From Flavobacteriales bacterium UBA1993 (GTDB lineage: Bacteria > Bacteroidota > Bacteroidia > Flavobacteriales_G > Salibacteraceae), in assembly GCA_002336485.1 (NCBI GenBank), contig DDCZ01000026.1, forward strand, positions 1 through 48,163: a stretch of 48,163 nucleotides of DNA, given 5' to 3'. Numbering within the stretch: position 1 is the first letter of the stretch; each line of letters starts with the position of its first letter. Position numbers and translations under genes: made by a program. Below the pieces are notes generated by a model. It saw only the letters and a program-made list of their open reading frames with translations. It searched no databases and was not told where the DNA came from. Of this stretch, positions 23,193-32,580 are shown one piece after another.

Positions 23193-24272
23193 ATGCCCAA
23201 ATTTCATTCATTAACTGTAAATGACGTTAGACGAGAAACGGAAGACACTGTATCGGTGGCATTTGACATACCCTCTGAACTGGCTGAAGAGTATTCGTTC
23301 AAGCAAGGCCAGTATTTAACCTTCAAGATTGAGCTTGGCGGAGAAGAGATTCGAAGAAACTATTCCATATGCACAAGTCCGCTGGATGGTGAGTTGCGTG
23401 TGGCTGTTAAGAAAGTCGAGGGCGGGTTGTTTTCAACTTACGCGAATGAGAAGCTTGCGGCTGGGGATGTACTCGAAGTGATGACACCTCTTGGTCGCTT
23501 TTACACCACCATAGAGCCCACTCAACAGAAATCATACTTGGCCTGCGCCGCTGGAAGTGGAATCACACCGATCATGTCTCACATGAAAACGGTTTTATCC
23601 GTTGAGCCTGACAGCACATTCACACTTATCTACGGCAATAAAAATACGGCCAGCATAATCTTTCGAGAAGAAATCGAGGACCTGAAAAACAGATACATGG
23701 ATCGACTCCGTGTGTTTCATGTTCTAAGCCGGGAAGCAAGTGAATTCCCATTTTTGCAAGGCCACATTGACGCTGACAAATGCAACACCTTTTTTAAGCA
23801 CTTTATTGAAATAGACACCCTTGACGAGGTCTTTTTATGTGGCCCTGCCCCCATGATAGAGGCCGTTCGGTCCTCGCTTCAGGAGGCTGGATTTGAACGA
23901 AAGCAGATCCACTTTGAACTATTTGCTTCACCACAACAGTTAGCTGAGCGAAAAGAAGAGAAAGCTGTTGCAAAACGGAGCGATGGAGTCCAAGCTAACG
24001 TGAAGATTATTATTGACGGTTTGGCTACTGAATTTGAAATGAATTCGGAAGACACAAACATCCTTGACGCGGCGATGAAAAACGGAGCTGACTTACCATA
24101 CGCTTGTAAGGGGGGCGTTTGCGCCACTTGTCGAGCTAAAGTGGATGAAGGCGAAGTGAAAATGGACATCAATTACAGCCTTGAACCAGACGAAGTTTCA
24201 CGCGGTTTTGTTCTAACCTGCCAAAGCCATCCAACAACCGAATCGGTTGTAATCAACTTTGATGAGGTGTAG
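23193..24272 (+). CDS. paaE: 1,2-phenylacetyl-CoA epoxidase reductase subunit PaaE
   Basis: PaaE passes electrons from NADPH through FAD and a [2Fe-2S] cluster to the PaaA diiron centre. The 359-residue protein has an FAD/NAD(P)-binding ferredoxin-reductase module (about residues 1-230, with RRNYSICTSP for flavin and AAGSGITPIMSHMK for nucleotide binding). The C-terminal plant-type ferredoxin domain has cluster cysteines C305, C310, C313 and C343. The domain order reductase-then-ferredoxin is the PaaE arrangement. It is divergent from paaAB instead of being the fifth gene of a paaABCDE run. Confidence 0.94.
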   Translation: MPKFHSLTVNDVRRETEDTVSVAFDIPSELAEEYSFKQGQYLTFKIELGGEEIRRNYSICTSPLDGELRVAVKKVEGGLFSTYANEKLAAGDVLEVMTPLGRFYTTIEPTQQKSYLACAAGSGITPIMSHMKTVLSVEPDSTFTLIYGNKNTASIIFREEIEDLKNRYMDRLRVFHVLSREASEFPFLQGHIDADKCNTFFKHFIEIDTLDEVFLCGPAPMIEAVRSSLQEAGFERKQIHFELFASPQQLAERKEEKAVAKRSDGVQANVKIIIDGLATEFEMNSEDTNILDAAMKNGADLPYACKGGVCATCRAKVDEGEVKMDINYSLEPDEVSRGFVLTCQSHPTTESVVINFDEV

Positions 24273-24345
24273 GATTGAAGGATAATCAACAGTTCTATCT
24301 CATATTCTAAACTCGATTTCCATATTTGTGATACAATAATGTTGA

Positions 24346-25299
24346 ATGAGTGATACAAAAATTTTAGTCATCGGAGCCTGCGGACAAGTGGGCACCGAAT
24401 TGGTCGAAAACTTAGCCCGAACTTTTGGAAATGAGCGAGTTATCGCATCCGACATACGCGAGGAAGCTAGCTTTCCTGTGAAATACATCAAGCTGGATGT
24501 AATGGACCGCGAGGCAGTGAAAGAGGTGGTTTTGCAAGAAAACGTTTCTGAGGTTTATCATCTCGCTGCTTTATTATCAGCAACAGCTGAAAAGCATCCG
24601 GAATATGGCTGGAAGCTTAATATGGATGGTCTTTTCTCAGTATTAGACCTTGCAAAGGACGGGCATTTAAAGAAAATTTTCTGGCCTAGCTCCATTGCCG
24701 TATTTGGCCCAACAACTTCAAAACAAAACACACCCCAATACACCGTCATCGAGCCTACAAGCGTATATGGGATTTCAAAATTTGCCGGTGAGCGATGGTG
24801 TAACTACTATCATCAACGATACGATGTCGATGTGCGCAGCATTCGATACCCAGGGCTAATTGGATGGAAGTCTCTACCTGGTGGGGGAACCACGGATTAC
24901 GCCGTGGACATTTTTCATCAAGCATTAAAAACAGGAAATTACACCTGCTTCTTATCTGAAGAAACGGCATTACCGATGATGTATATGCCTGATGCTATTA
25001 AGGCCACAATGGATATTATGGCGGCTCCCGCAGATAAAATCAAGATTCGATCCAGCTACAACGTCTCAGCGATGAGCTTCAATCCGCAGGATATAGCCAA
25101 TGAGATTCGCAATCATATTCCTGAATTTTCGATTGCATACGACCCTGATTTTAGACAGGCTATTGCGAACGATTGGCCAGCCTCCATTAATGACGAGGAA
25201 GCACGCCACGATTGGGGTTGGAATCCAGAATTTAACTTAGAGAAAATGGTATCGGACATGTTGCAAAACCTAAATCAAAACTCAATCGTTAAAATCTAA
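24346..25299 (+). CDS. tdh: L-threonine 3-dehydrogenase, SDR (epimerase-like) type
   Basis: This enzyme oxidises L-threonine to 2-amino-3-ketobutyrate with NAD+, the first step to glycine and acetyl-CoA. The 317-residue protein has the extended-SDR coenzyme motif GACGQVGTE near the N-terminus and the catalytic tyrosine and lysine in SVYGISKFAGERWCNYYHQRY. Its central segment VRSIRYPGLIGWKSLPGGGTTDYAVDIFHQALK is nearly diagnostic of the Flavobacterium-type threonine dehydrogenase, which is unrelated to the zinc-dependent E. coli enzyme. The length fits. It stands alone, 73 bases after paaE. Confidence 0.93.
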   Translation: MSDTKILVIGACGQVGTELVENLARTFGNERVIASDIREEASFPVKYIKLDVMDREAVKEVVLQENVSEVYHLAALLSATAEKHPEYGWKLNMDGLFSVLDLAKDGHLKKIFWPSSIAVFGPTTSKQNTPQYTVIEPTSVYGISKFAGERWCNYYHQRYDVDVRSIRYPGLIGWKSLPGGGTTDYAVDIFHQALKTGNYTCFLSEETALPMMYMPDAIKATMDIMAAPADKIKIRSSYNVSAMSFNPQDIANEIRNHIPEFSIAYDPDFRQAIANDWPASINDEEARHDWGWNPEFNLEKMVSDMLQNLNQNSIVKI

Positions 25300-25354
25300 T
25301 CCAACGATTATTTTCGTCTGTCGATATTCAATCCCCGAATCTTGCAAATAAGTT

Positions 25355-25362
25355 TATCTTTT
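25355..25362 (+). promoter_or_regulatory. Near-consensus -7 element before the MORN-repeat gene
   Basis: TATCTTTT differs from TAnnTTTG only at the last base. It lies 9 bases before the ATG at 25372 and 27 bases before the ATG at 25390. The usual leader length favours the second ATG, but this is not decisive. Confidence 0.35.
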
Positions 25363-25371
25363 TCCCCTCGT

Positions 25372-26268
25372 ATGACGTCATCATTCTTTATGAAGTATTT
25401 GCCACTAATCCTCTCCCTGTTTATCTCGAGCCTTGTATTCGCGCAAAACACTACGAGTCCTGAGGGACGAAAGGTTGGACCGTGGGTTATAACAGGTGCT
25501 GAATCGTCAAAACCAGGATATGCGGACGATGCCAAGGTTGAGGAAGGAACTTATGAGAATGGAAGAAAGGTTGGCTCCTGGAAGATGTATTTCCCGAGCG
25601 GAAAAATAAAATCGGAGATCACCTATATCAATGGTCGCCCAAAAGGACCATACAAAACCTACTATGAAAACGGCAACGTTGAAGAGCAAGGCAATTGGGC
25701 TCTAAACAAGCAAACCGGCAGTTTCAAACGCTATCATGAGAACGGACAAGTTTCGCAGCAATTCACCTTCAACGAATCTGGAAAGCGAGATGGAGTGCAA
25801 AAGTACTTCCACGAAAATGGTCAGTTAATGATCGAAGGAAGCTGGAACGGCGGAAAAGAAGATGGAGAAATCAAGGAATATTTTGAAGATGGTAGCGTGA
25901 AATCCATCCGTGTATTTAATGGCGGCCAGATGGATGCAGCTAAGTCAACTTTCAAAGAACCTGCCTCGCCAGCGGTTGCAGTTAAGGCCGCACCAGAGCC
26001 CGTTAAGGACGCATCAAACAAGGTTAAAACCACCATTAAAGTTGCCACGGCAACCGCCAAACCTAATACTGGTTTTTTTGATGGAAATGGCCAACACACC
26101 TTGTACAACAAGAACAAACAAATCCTGCAAAAGGGTTTATTTAAAAATGGTCGGTTATGGGACGGGAAGTTCTATAAATATGACCGCAATGGTCTTTTAA
26201 CAAATGTTGAAATGTACCAAGGCGGAAAATACATTGGAGAAGGAGTTATAGACAAAAACATGCGGTAA
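25372..26268 (+). CDS. Secreted MORN-repeat (YwqK-type) protein
   Basis: The 298-residue protein has a signal peptide whose predicted cut is before Gln (SSLVFA/QNTTS). About six tandem repeats of the MORN variant follow, with units such as GSWKMYFPSGKIKSEITYING, GPYKTYYENGNVEEQGNW and GVQKYFHENGQLMIEGSW (residues about 45-190). A proline/alanine/lysine-rich linker comes next, and then a final repeat pair. YwqK-like repeats are very common in exported Bacteroidota proteins and the toxin-antitoxin label often attached to them is not supported here: no toxin gene is adjacent. The start is ATG 25372. The ATG at 25390 would leave a cleaner signal peptide. An earlier TTG at 25342 falls in the promoter. 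Confidence 0.82.
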   Translation: MTSSFFMKYLPLILSLFISSLVFAQNTTSPEGRKVGPWVITGAESSKPGYADDAKVEEGTYENGRKVGSWKMYFPSGKIKSEITYINGRPKGPYKTYYENGNVEEQGNWALNKQTGSFKRYHENGQVSQQFTFNESGKRDGVQKYFHENGQLMIEGSWNGGKEDGEIKEYFEDGSVKSIRVFNGGQMDAAKSTFKEPASPAVAVKAAPEPVKDASNKVKTTIKVATATAKPNTGFFDGNGQHTLYNKNKQILQKGLFKNGRLWDGKFYKYDRNGLLTNVEMYQGGKYIGEGVIDKNMR

Positions 26269-26292
26269 GTTCACTCTAGCGTCGGTCACATT

Positions 26293-26316
26293 CGATGCTA
26301 TCTTTGCGCACTTATT
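26293..26316 (+). promoter_or_regulatory. cysS promoter region with TATCTTTG element
   Basis: TATCTTTG at 26299-26306 lies 17 bases before the cysS ATG. The 24-base stretch is identical at 20 positions to that in front of lysS (3408-3431). No consensus -33 TTG is seen. Confidence 0.55.
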
Positions 26317-26322
26317 CTACTC

Positions 26323-27786
26323 ATGGACGCACTGCATTTATACAACACCCTTAGTGGTAAGAAAGAAAAATTTGAAGCGATAAAACCTCCCTTTGTTGGA
26401 CTTTACGTTTGCGGCCCCACCGTATATAGCAATGTACATCTTGGCAATTGCCGCACTTTCATCTCGTTTGACTTGATCAATAGATACTTGCGCTATTTGG
26501 GCTATCAAGTTCGGTACGTGCGTAATATTACCGATGCTGGTCACCTCGAAAACGATGCAGAAGTAGGGGAAGACAAAATCAGTAAAAAAGCGCGACTTGA
26601 ATCTTTAGAACCGATGCAAATCGTGCAGACATACTCTATAGATTTCAGAGATAAGATGGAGGTGTTCAACACCTTGCCGCCAGATATTGAGCCCACTGCA
26701 ACAGGGCATATTGTTGAGCAAATTGACATCATCAAGGACATCATGGACAAAGGCCTTGCTTATGAAATTAATGGGTCGGTCTATTTTGATGTTCTGAAGT
26801 ACAGCGAGACGGATAATTACGGCATTTTAAGCGGCCGAAAAATTGACGAATTGCTCAGTGGGTCTAGGGCGCTCGACGGTCAAGATGAGAAGAAAAATGC
26901 AGTGGACTTTGCGCTTTGGAAAAAAGCATCTCCTTCCCATATTATGCGGTGGAACTCTCCTTGGGGAGAAGGCTTTCCAGGCTGGCACCTAGAGTGCTCG
27001 GTTATGAGCACGAAATATCTTGGAGAATCATTTGACATCCATGGTGGCGGTATGGACCTCAAATTTCCGCATCATGAATGTGAAATAGCGCAGAATAAGG
27101 CAGCAAATGGGACGCACGCTGTCAAGTATTGGCTTCATGGTAATATGCTCACGTTTGAGGGAACCAAAATGTCCAAGTCACTCGGGAATTCAATATTACC
27201 AAATGAGCTTTTTAGTGGCGATCACAAACTCTTGAACAAGGGTTTTGACCCCATGGTGGTTCGTTTTTTCATGTTACAAGCGCACTACAGAAGCACTTTA
27301 GACTTTTCAAACGAAGCCCTGGAAGCCTCAGAAAAAGGCTTTCAACGATTAATGGCGGCATTTGAGACTTTGCATTCCCTCGATGTTTCCGATACATCTG
27401 ACATCGATTCCGATTCTTATAAGTCGCTCTTTGAAGGGGCTATGAATGATGACTTCAACAGTCCAATCCTTATCAGTCATATGTTCGATCTGGTAAAAGC
27501 CATCAACTCTGTTGCCGATGGTCGAATGACAATTAATCAAGCTACCAAGGACGGACTTACTGAACTCATGCAGCATTTTGTTGTCGACATTTTAGGACTA
27601 ACCCCTTCAAAACAGGGAGACGGCGCAGCATTGATTGACGGTTTGATGGACGTGATTATCGATGTTCGAAATCGATCGAGATTAAATAAGGACTGGGCAA
27701 CATCCGATGCCATTCGGGATCAGCTGAAAGATCTAAACATCGTGGTAAAAGATGGAAAAGACGGGGCGAAATGGGAAGCACAATAA
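26323..27786 (+). CDS. cysS: Cysteinyl-tRNA synthetase
   Basis: CysS is the class I synthetase that charges tRNA-Cys. The 487-residue protein has the HIGH-type motif as HLGN (YSNVHLGNCRTFISFD), the KMSKS loop (FEGTKMSKSLGN), and zinc ligands in LYVCGPTVY, LECSVMST and FPHHECE. The asparagine in HLGN is usual for Bacteroidota. The C-terminal helical anticodon domain is present and the length is normal. Its last 16 bases overlap the start of the downstream M28 gene, so the two are cotranscribed. Confidence 0.97.
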   Translation: MDALHLYNTLSGKKEKFEAIKPPFVGLYVCGPTVYSNVHLGNCRTFISFDLINRYLRYLGYQVRYVRNITDAGHLENDAEVGEDKISKKARLESLEPMQIVQTYSIDFRDKMEVFNTLPPDIEPTATGHIVEQIDIIKDIMDKGLAYEINGSVYFDVLKYSETDNYGILSGRKIDELLSGSRALDGQDEKKNAVDFALWKKASPSHIMRWNSPWGEGFPGWHLECSVMSTKYLGESFDIHGGGMDLKFPHHECEIAQNKAANGTHAVKYWLHGNMLTFEGTKMSKSLGNSILPNELFSGDHKLLNKGFDPMVVRFFMLQAHYRSTLDFSNEALEASEKGFQRLMAAFETLHSLDVSDTSDIDSDSYKSLFEGAMNDDFNSPILISHMFDLVKAINSVADGRMTINQATKDGLTELMQHFVVDILGLTPSKQGDGAALIDGLMDVIIDVRNRSRLNKDWATSDAIRDQLKDLNIVVKDGKDGAKWEAQ

Positions 27787-28778
27787 GAGCAGCCGCTTTC
27801 TTCACCATTCTATTGCTCGCAGCTGGATGTGCTGATGAAAAAAAGGATGTAAAACCATCGGATAAACCTGCTCAAAAAAAACCCGCATTTGAGCTCGCAA
27901 CAACACCTGTTTTTGATGCCGACAGCGCGTACCATTACATTGACCAACAAGTAGCATTTGGCCCACGTGTGCCGAATACAGCCCCTCACAAGGCCTGCGC
28001 AAAATGGCTAAAAGCTAAGCTGAAATCCTTTGGGATGGAAGTCAACGTACAAAAGGCCGAAGTCACTGCATATAATGGACAAGCACTGGGTATTTCGAAC
28101 ATTATGGGTCAATACAAGCCTGAGGCACAGCGCCGTGTTTTGCTTTGCGCTCATTGGGACTCGAGGCCATATGCTGACAGAGACAGCGAAAACATTCGAA
28201 AAGCCATTGATGGCGCAAACGACGGAGCCAGCGGTGTTGGAGTTATACTAGAGATTGCACGGGCTATAGCCGCAGACAGCGGAAATTTGAACATAGGTGT
28301 AGATTTTGTCTTTTTCGATGCTGAAGATTACGGCAAACCACAAGGGTCCATGCTCGGAAATTCAGGCAATTCTTGGTGCTTAGGGTCTCAATACTGGGCG
28401 CGAAATCTTCCCATCGCCAATTACAAAGCAGACTATGGAGTTCTGCTTGACATGGTTGGCGCCGAAAACGCGGTATTTCCGAAAGAAGGGGTTTCTATGT
28501 ATTACGCTCCTCAAATTGTAAATCGTGTTTGGAAAATTGCTGGCGCGATGGGCCACACTGATTATTTCAAGTCATTTCGAGGATCGGACATCACTGACGA
28601 CCATAGATATTTGAATGAAATTGCCGCCATACCTACAATAGACATCATTCACTATGAAATGGGTAGAAATGATTTTGGGACCTTTCACCATACACACGCA
28701 GACAATATGGAAATCATTTCTAAGCCGACACTTAAAGTTGTTGGAGATGTTGTTTTACAAGTGTTGTATCAGGAGTAG
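27771..28778 (+). CDS. Glutaminyl-peptide cyclotransferase-like M28 metalloenzyme (lipoprotein)
   Basis: The 335-residue protein has a lipoprotein signal (LLLAAGC, Cys near residue 20), so it is probably anchored in the inner or outer membrane facing the periplasm. The M28 fold is shown by LLCAHWDSRPYAD, IDGANDGASGVGVILEIA, FVFFDAEDYGKPQG, SWCLGSQYWARNLP and a late FHHTHADNMEII. The last parts closely resemble bacterial glutaminyl cyclases, such as the Porphyromonas enzyme, which turn N-terminal Gln of exported proteins into pyroglutamate using one zinc ion. A plain aminopeptidase role is the alternative. The gene overlaps cysS by 16 bases. Confidence 0.85.
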   Translation: MGSTIRAAAFFTILLLAAGCADEKKDVKPSDKPAQKKPAFELATTPVFDADSAYHYIDQQVAFGPRVPNTAPHKACAKWLKAKLKSFGMEVNVQKAEVTAYNGQALGISNIMGQYKPEAQRRVLLCAHWDSRPYADRDSENIRKAIDGANDGASGVGVILEIARAIAADSGNLNIGVDFVFFDAEDYGKPQGSMLGNSGNSWCLGSQYWARNLPIANYKADYGVLLDMVGAENAVFPKEGVSMYYAPQIVNRVWKIAGAMGHTDYFKSFRGSDITDDHRYLNEIAAIPTIDIIHYEMGRNDFGTFHHTHADNMEIISKPTLKVVGDVVLQVLYQE

Positions 28779-29633
28779 CTAATGGGCTAGCTCAAACAAA
28801 AATTCCTTCACCATTTCCTGTTCCTGAAATGGAATAAAGTGATTTCCATCCTCGATGGCTACCATCTTCATGTCGGTGTGTGCTAGTTTTTCTTTGGCAA
28901 AGGCATAGTTAGCGAATGGTACAATTCCATCATCGTCACCATGAACATACGTTACCTGGCACGTGATCTTAACCCAATCATCAAGCATTTCTTCTAACTC
29001 ATTAACGTGATTGGACTTTTCAACCGCGGCTGTTTCCATATCCTTTGGAGTAAGCCATTTTGTTGGAACCGAACACCCAAGTTTTCCTGCCCACTCAAAT
29101 TTTTCATTTTTTGGATCAATTGCGGGGGCTAAGAACAACAACCCATCGACATCATCAGGCCGATCCATCGCAATTCTGGCAATTACTGGACCGCCATAAG
29201 AATGACCAAGTAACACCACAGATTGACTATCCAACAATAATTCATCAAGAATTGGATATACAGATTCGGCTTGTTTTTGAATGCTCGGCTCGGCCTCACC
29301 TCGATTTGATCCTCCATAACCAAGCCTATCAATCGTGATTAAGTTGAACGAGTCAATTAACGCCGGATCCTTTAAATACTCGTAATAGTTATCTGCACCT
29401 CCCGGAGCGCCATGAACGAAAATTATCGTCGGCTTGTCTGGATCATCATTCACCCGAATATATCGGATAGATAGATCTCCATTGGTTGTATATAACACCT
29501 CTGGGGTAACATTGCTGCCTTCAAATTCTTCCAACACCTCAGCGTCAATGTCGTCTTTTTGACACGAACTCAAAAAGGTAACGAACAGCCACGATAGTGG
29601 TAAAATCAGCAATTTCAGACGTCTTCCAAACAT
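28779..29633 (-). CDS. Alpha/beta hydrolase lipoprotein
   Basis: The 284-residue protein begins with a lipoprotein signal (FVTFLSSC, Cys near residue 24). The alpha/beta hydrolase motifs are an oxyanion stretch IIFVHGAPGGADNY, nucleophile elbow GHSYGGP, a later VHGDDDGIVPF aspartate region, and a C-terminal histidine in IEDGNHFIPF. The lid region around residues 170-215 is typical of proline iminopeptidase or esterase relatives. It faces the periplasm and its substrate is unknown. The gene is convergent with the M28 gene, with no gap between the stop codons, and divergent from polA. Confidence 0.86.
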   Translation of the reverse strand: MFGRRLKLLILPLSWLFVTFLSSCQKDDIDAEVLEEFEGSNVTPEVLYTTNGDLSIRYIRVNDDPDKPTIIFVHGAPGGADNYYEYLKDPALIDSFNLITIDRLGYGGSNRGEAEPSIQKQAESVYPILDELLLDSQSVVLLGHSYGGPVIARIAMDRPDDVDGLLFLAPAIDPKNEKFEWAGKLGCSVPTKWLTPKDMETAAVEKSNHVNELEEMLDDWVKITCQVTYVHGDDDGIVPFANYAFAKEKLAHTDMKMVAIEDGNHFIPFQEQEMVKEFLFELAH

Positions 29634-29786
29634 TTTTGTTCTATTAGTTCAGTGTTCGAATCTATGAATGTCTTCGAAACTGTGGGTTGATACGTTTAAA
29701 CAAGCATAAACTTACATAGTTCAAGCCGATACAGACGCTGCAACTAAATTCAATCCACTACTTTTCGGCGAACTAATTAGAATCGG
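29634..29786. other. Intergenic region between the hydrolase lipoprotein gene and polA
   Basis: This 153-base divergent gap is the longest in the window. I see no full TAnnTTTG element with a paired TTG in it, no tRNA and no clear inverted repeat. It should hold both promoters, but I cannot place them. Confidence 0.4.
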
Positions 29787-32561
29787 ATGACCGAAGACAA
29801 AAGACTTTTTCTGCTCGACGCATATGCACTCATTTTCCGAGCATATTACTCTTTCATATCTAACCCAAGGATCAACAGCAAGGGACTAAACACTTCGGCC
29901 ATGTTTGGGTTCACAAATACATTGTGGAGTTTATTGAAGAAGGAAAACCCAACACATATTGCTGTTGTTTTTGATCCACCCGGAGGAACGTTTAGACACG
30001 AGCAATTCACCGATTATAAGGCAAACAGGGATGAAACTCCTGAAGACATCCGAAAGTCCGTTCCTTATATCAAGGAAATCATCAAGGCATTTCACATTCC
30101 TATTTTGGAAGTCCCAGGTTTTGAGGCTGACGATACCATTGGCACGCTTGCTAAAAAAGGTGCCCGCGCTGGATACACCGTATATATGATGACCCCAGAC
30201 AAGGACTATGGACAGCTCGTTGAGGAAAACATCATCATGTACAAACCCGGACGCGGTGGGGGTGAACCAGAAAAACTTGGAGTAAAGCAGATCTGTGATA
30301 AATACGGCATAGAACGTCCTGACCAAGTGATCGACATACTCGGAATGATGGGAGACGCTGTGGATAATATCCCGGGTATTCCAGGGGTCGGTGAAAAAAC
30401 CGCAATCAAGTTTGTTCAGCAATTTGGTTCGGTCGAAGGTCTGTATGAAAACTTAGACCAACTCAAGGGTAAAATGAAGGAGAAAGTTGAGGCGAACAAG
30501 GAACAGGCTATTATGTCTAAGGAGCTGGCGACGATAGTTTTGGATGTGCCCGTCGATTTGGATGAGAAAAACCTGACCATGGACGAACCGGACAAAGCGC
30601 GCTTGGTTGAAATTTTTGAAGATCTGGAGTTTCGGCAGCTTGCACGTAACATCTTAGGAGAAGAGATTCAAGTCACAAAGGATCCAAGCGACAGCCAGCT
30701 GGATCTCTTTGGCGTGGGTGAAAGTGACACGCCAATTGCTACAAGCCTATCCACGATTGAAGATGTGGAACACACGTATCACCTTGTTGATGACAACGCC
30801 GCAATCAAACAACTGGCTTCCGACCTTTCCGCGACTGAATCATTCTGTTTTGACACAGAAACCACAGGAATCGATCCGCATTCAGCAGACATCGTTGGCA
30901 TTTCCTTCTGCGTTAAACCAGGAGAAGCGTTCTATGTCCCGATGCCCGAAGACGCAGATGGGGTGGTTGAAAGACTCGGTAAATTTCAATCACTTTTTGA
31001 AAATGAAAAGATTGAAAAGGTTGGTCAAAATCTGAAGTACGATTTAGAGGTTTTACGCAAATACGGATTCGAAGTAAAGGGCCCATTATTCGATACAATG
31101 ATTGCGCAGTTTTTGATCAATCCTGACATGAAAAACAACATGGATGAGATGGCTCAGTTCTACTTGAGTTATAAGCCAGTTTCCATTGAGACGCTGATTG
31201 GTCCGAAAGGAAAAAAGCAAGGAACCATGCGTGACGTGCCGTTAGACAAGATCACGGAGTATGCATCTGAAGACGCTGATATAACGCTTCAACTTAAACA
31301 AGCCATTGAGAAAAACATGGGCGAAGAAGCAATTCAGCAACTCTTCACTAAAATGGAGTGCCCTTTAATCCACGTTCTTACCGATATGGAATGCGAGGGC
31401 ATTTCGATCGATACCGATGCGCTTCACAAAATGTCTGGCGAATTGGATCAAGACGCGATTCGATTGAAGGACGCGGTGTTCAAGTTTGCGGGCGTCGAGT
31501 TTAACTTAGACTCGCCCAAACAACTTGGTGAAGTTCTGTTCGATCATCTCAAAATTGACGATAAGGCGAAAAAAACGAAGACTGGTCAGTACCAAACAAA
31601 TGAGGCAACCTTGGAAAAGCTTGCTGCAAAGCACGAAATAATTCCCTCCATTTTGGAGTACCGATCGGTGCGAAAACTAAAAAGCACGTATGTTGACAGC
31701 CTGCCTGAATTGGTGAATCCCCGGACAGGACGCATTCACACCAACTATATGCAAACGGTTGCCGCAACGGGCAGATTGTCTTCAAACAACCCAAACCTCC
31801 AAAACATTCCAATTCGAACTCAAAGGGGAAGAGAAATCAGAAAGGCGTTCATTCCACGATCAAGTAACCACGTTATTCTTGCGGCAGATTACTCTCAAGT
31901 AGAGCTCCGAATTATTGCAGCCATAAGCGAAGACGAGGGCATGATTGAAGCCTTCAAAAACGGACTCGACATACATGCAGCTACCGCGGCCAAGGTTTTC
32001 AATGTTAGTTTAGAGGATGTGGATCGAGACATGAGAGGCAAAGCCAAAGCAGTCAATTTTGGCATTGCATATGGACAGGGTGCTTTTGGACTAGCCCAAA
32101 ATTTGAACATCTCGCGCGGGGAAGCCAAAGAAATAATCGACAACTATTTTGAGCAATTCCCTGGGCTTACGCGTTACAAGGACTCGAGCATTGAAAAGGC
32201 ACGAAAAAACGGTTACGCTGAAACAATAATGGGGCGAAGAAGATATCTGCGAGATATTAACTCAAAGAACCATGTGGTTAGAAGCGGTGCAGAACGAAAT
32301 GCCATTAACGCGCCTATTCAGGGATCCGCCGCCGACATCATCAAAGTAGCCATGATCAACTTGCACCGCGCCATGACCGAGGCTAAATTTGAGAGTAAAA
32401 TGTTGCTTCAGGTTCATGATGAATTGGTTTTTGATGTCCTCAAAACTGAGTTAGACGCGCTTACTCCATTGATTCGGAATGAGATGGAAAGTGCGCATCA
32501 ACTATCAGTCCCGTTAGTCGTTGATATCAGTTCTGGTAATAATTGGCTCGAAGCGCACTAG
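29787..32561 (+). CDS. polA: DNA polymerase I
   Basis: PolA fills gaps and removes RNA primers in replication and repair. The 924-residue protein has all three domains. The N-terminal 5' nuclease (residues about 1-290) includes EVPGFEADDTIGTLA and IPGIPGVGEKTA. A 3'-5' exonuclease domain (about 335-520) has CFDTETTGID and YASEDADI intact, so proofreading is likely. The polymerase domain has motif A LAADYSQVELRI, motif B AKAVNFGIAYGQGAFGLAQ and motif C LLQVHDELVFDV. The length is as usual. A small hairpin overlaps its stop codon. It is a single gene transcribed away from the lipoprotein hydrolase. Confidence 0.97.
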   Translation: MTEDKRLFLLDAYALIFRAYYSFISNPRINSKGLNTSAMFGFTNTLWSLLKKENPTHIAVVFDPPGGTFRHEQFTDYKANRDETPEDIRKSVPYIKEIIKAFHIPILEVPGFEADDTIGTLAKKGARAGYTVYMMTPDKDYGQLVEENIIMYKPGRGGGEPEKLGVKQICDKYGIERPDQVIDILGMMGDAVDNIPGIPGVGEKTAIKFVQQFGSVEGLYENLDQLKGKMKEKVEANKEQAIMSKELATIVLDVPVDLDEKNLTMDEPDKARLVEIFEDLEFRQLARNILGEEIQVTKDPSDSQLDLFGVGESDTPIATSLSTIEDVEHTYHLVDDNAAIKQLASDLSATESFCFDTETTGIDPHSADIVGISFCVKPGEAFYVPMPEDADGVVERLGKFQSLFENEKIEKVGQNLKYDLEVLRKYGFEVKGPLFDTMIAQFLINPDMKNNMDEMAQFYLSYKPVSIETLIGPKGKKQGTMRDVPLDKITEYASEDADITLQLKQAIEKNMGEEAIQQLFTKMECPLIHVLTDMECEGISIDTDALHKMSGELDQDAIRLKDAVFKFAGVEFNLDSPKQLGEVLFDHLKIDDKAKKTKTGQYQTNEATLEKLAAKHEIIPSILEYRSVRKLKSTYVDSLPELVNPRTGRIHTNYMQTVAATGRLSSNNPNLQNIPIRTQRGREIRKAFIPRSSNHVILAADYSQVELRIIAAISEDEGMIEAFKNGLDIHAATAAKVFNVSLEDVDRDMRGKAKAVNFGIAYGQGAFGLAQNLNISRGEAKEIIDNYFEQFPGLTRYKDSSIEKARKNGYAETIMGRRRYLRDINSKNHVVRSGAERNAINAPIQGSAADIIKVAMINLHRAMTEAKFESKMLLQVHDELVFDVLKTELDALTPLIRNEMESAHQLSVPLVVDISSGNNWLEAH

Positions 32562-32576
32562 GCCGTCTGCGCCTAG
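32558..32576. terminator. Hairpin overlapping the polA stop codon
   Basis: CTAGGC (32558-32563) and GCCTAG (32571-32576) are exact complements with a 7-base loop. They sit between polA and the promoter of the next gene. No T run follows, so it may be a weak terminator or only an mRNA end structure. Confidence 0.35.
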
Positions 32577-32580
32577 AGTC

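Noticed and set aside
25372..26268. YwqK antitoxin of a toxin-antitoxin pair
   Set aside because: It is an exported MORN-repeat protein; no small toxin gene lies on either side.
26323..27786. HLGN instead of HIGH in CysRS as a sign of an inactive enzyme
   Set aside because: Other signatures (KMSKS, zinc ligands, length) are intact, and HLGN is the form I know from Bacteroidota CysRS.
29654..29662. GTTCGAATC, like the T-arm of a tRNA
   Set aside because: The flanking bases do not pair as a T stem, and no acceptor or anticodon stem can be built around it.
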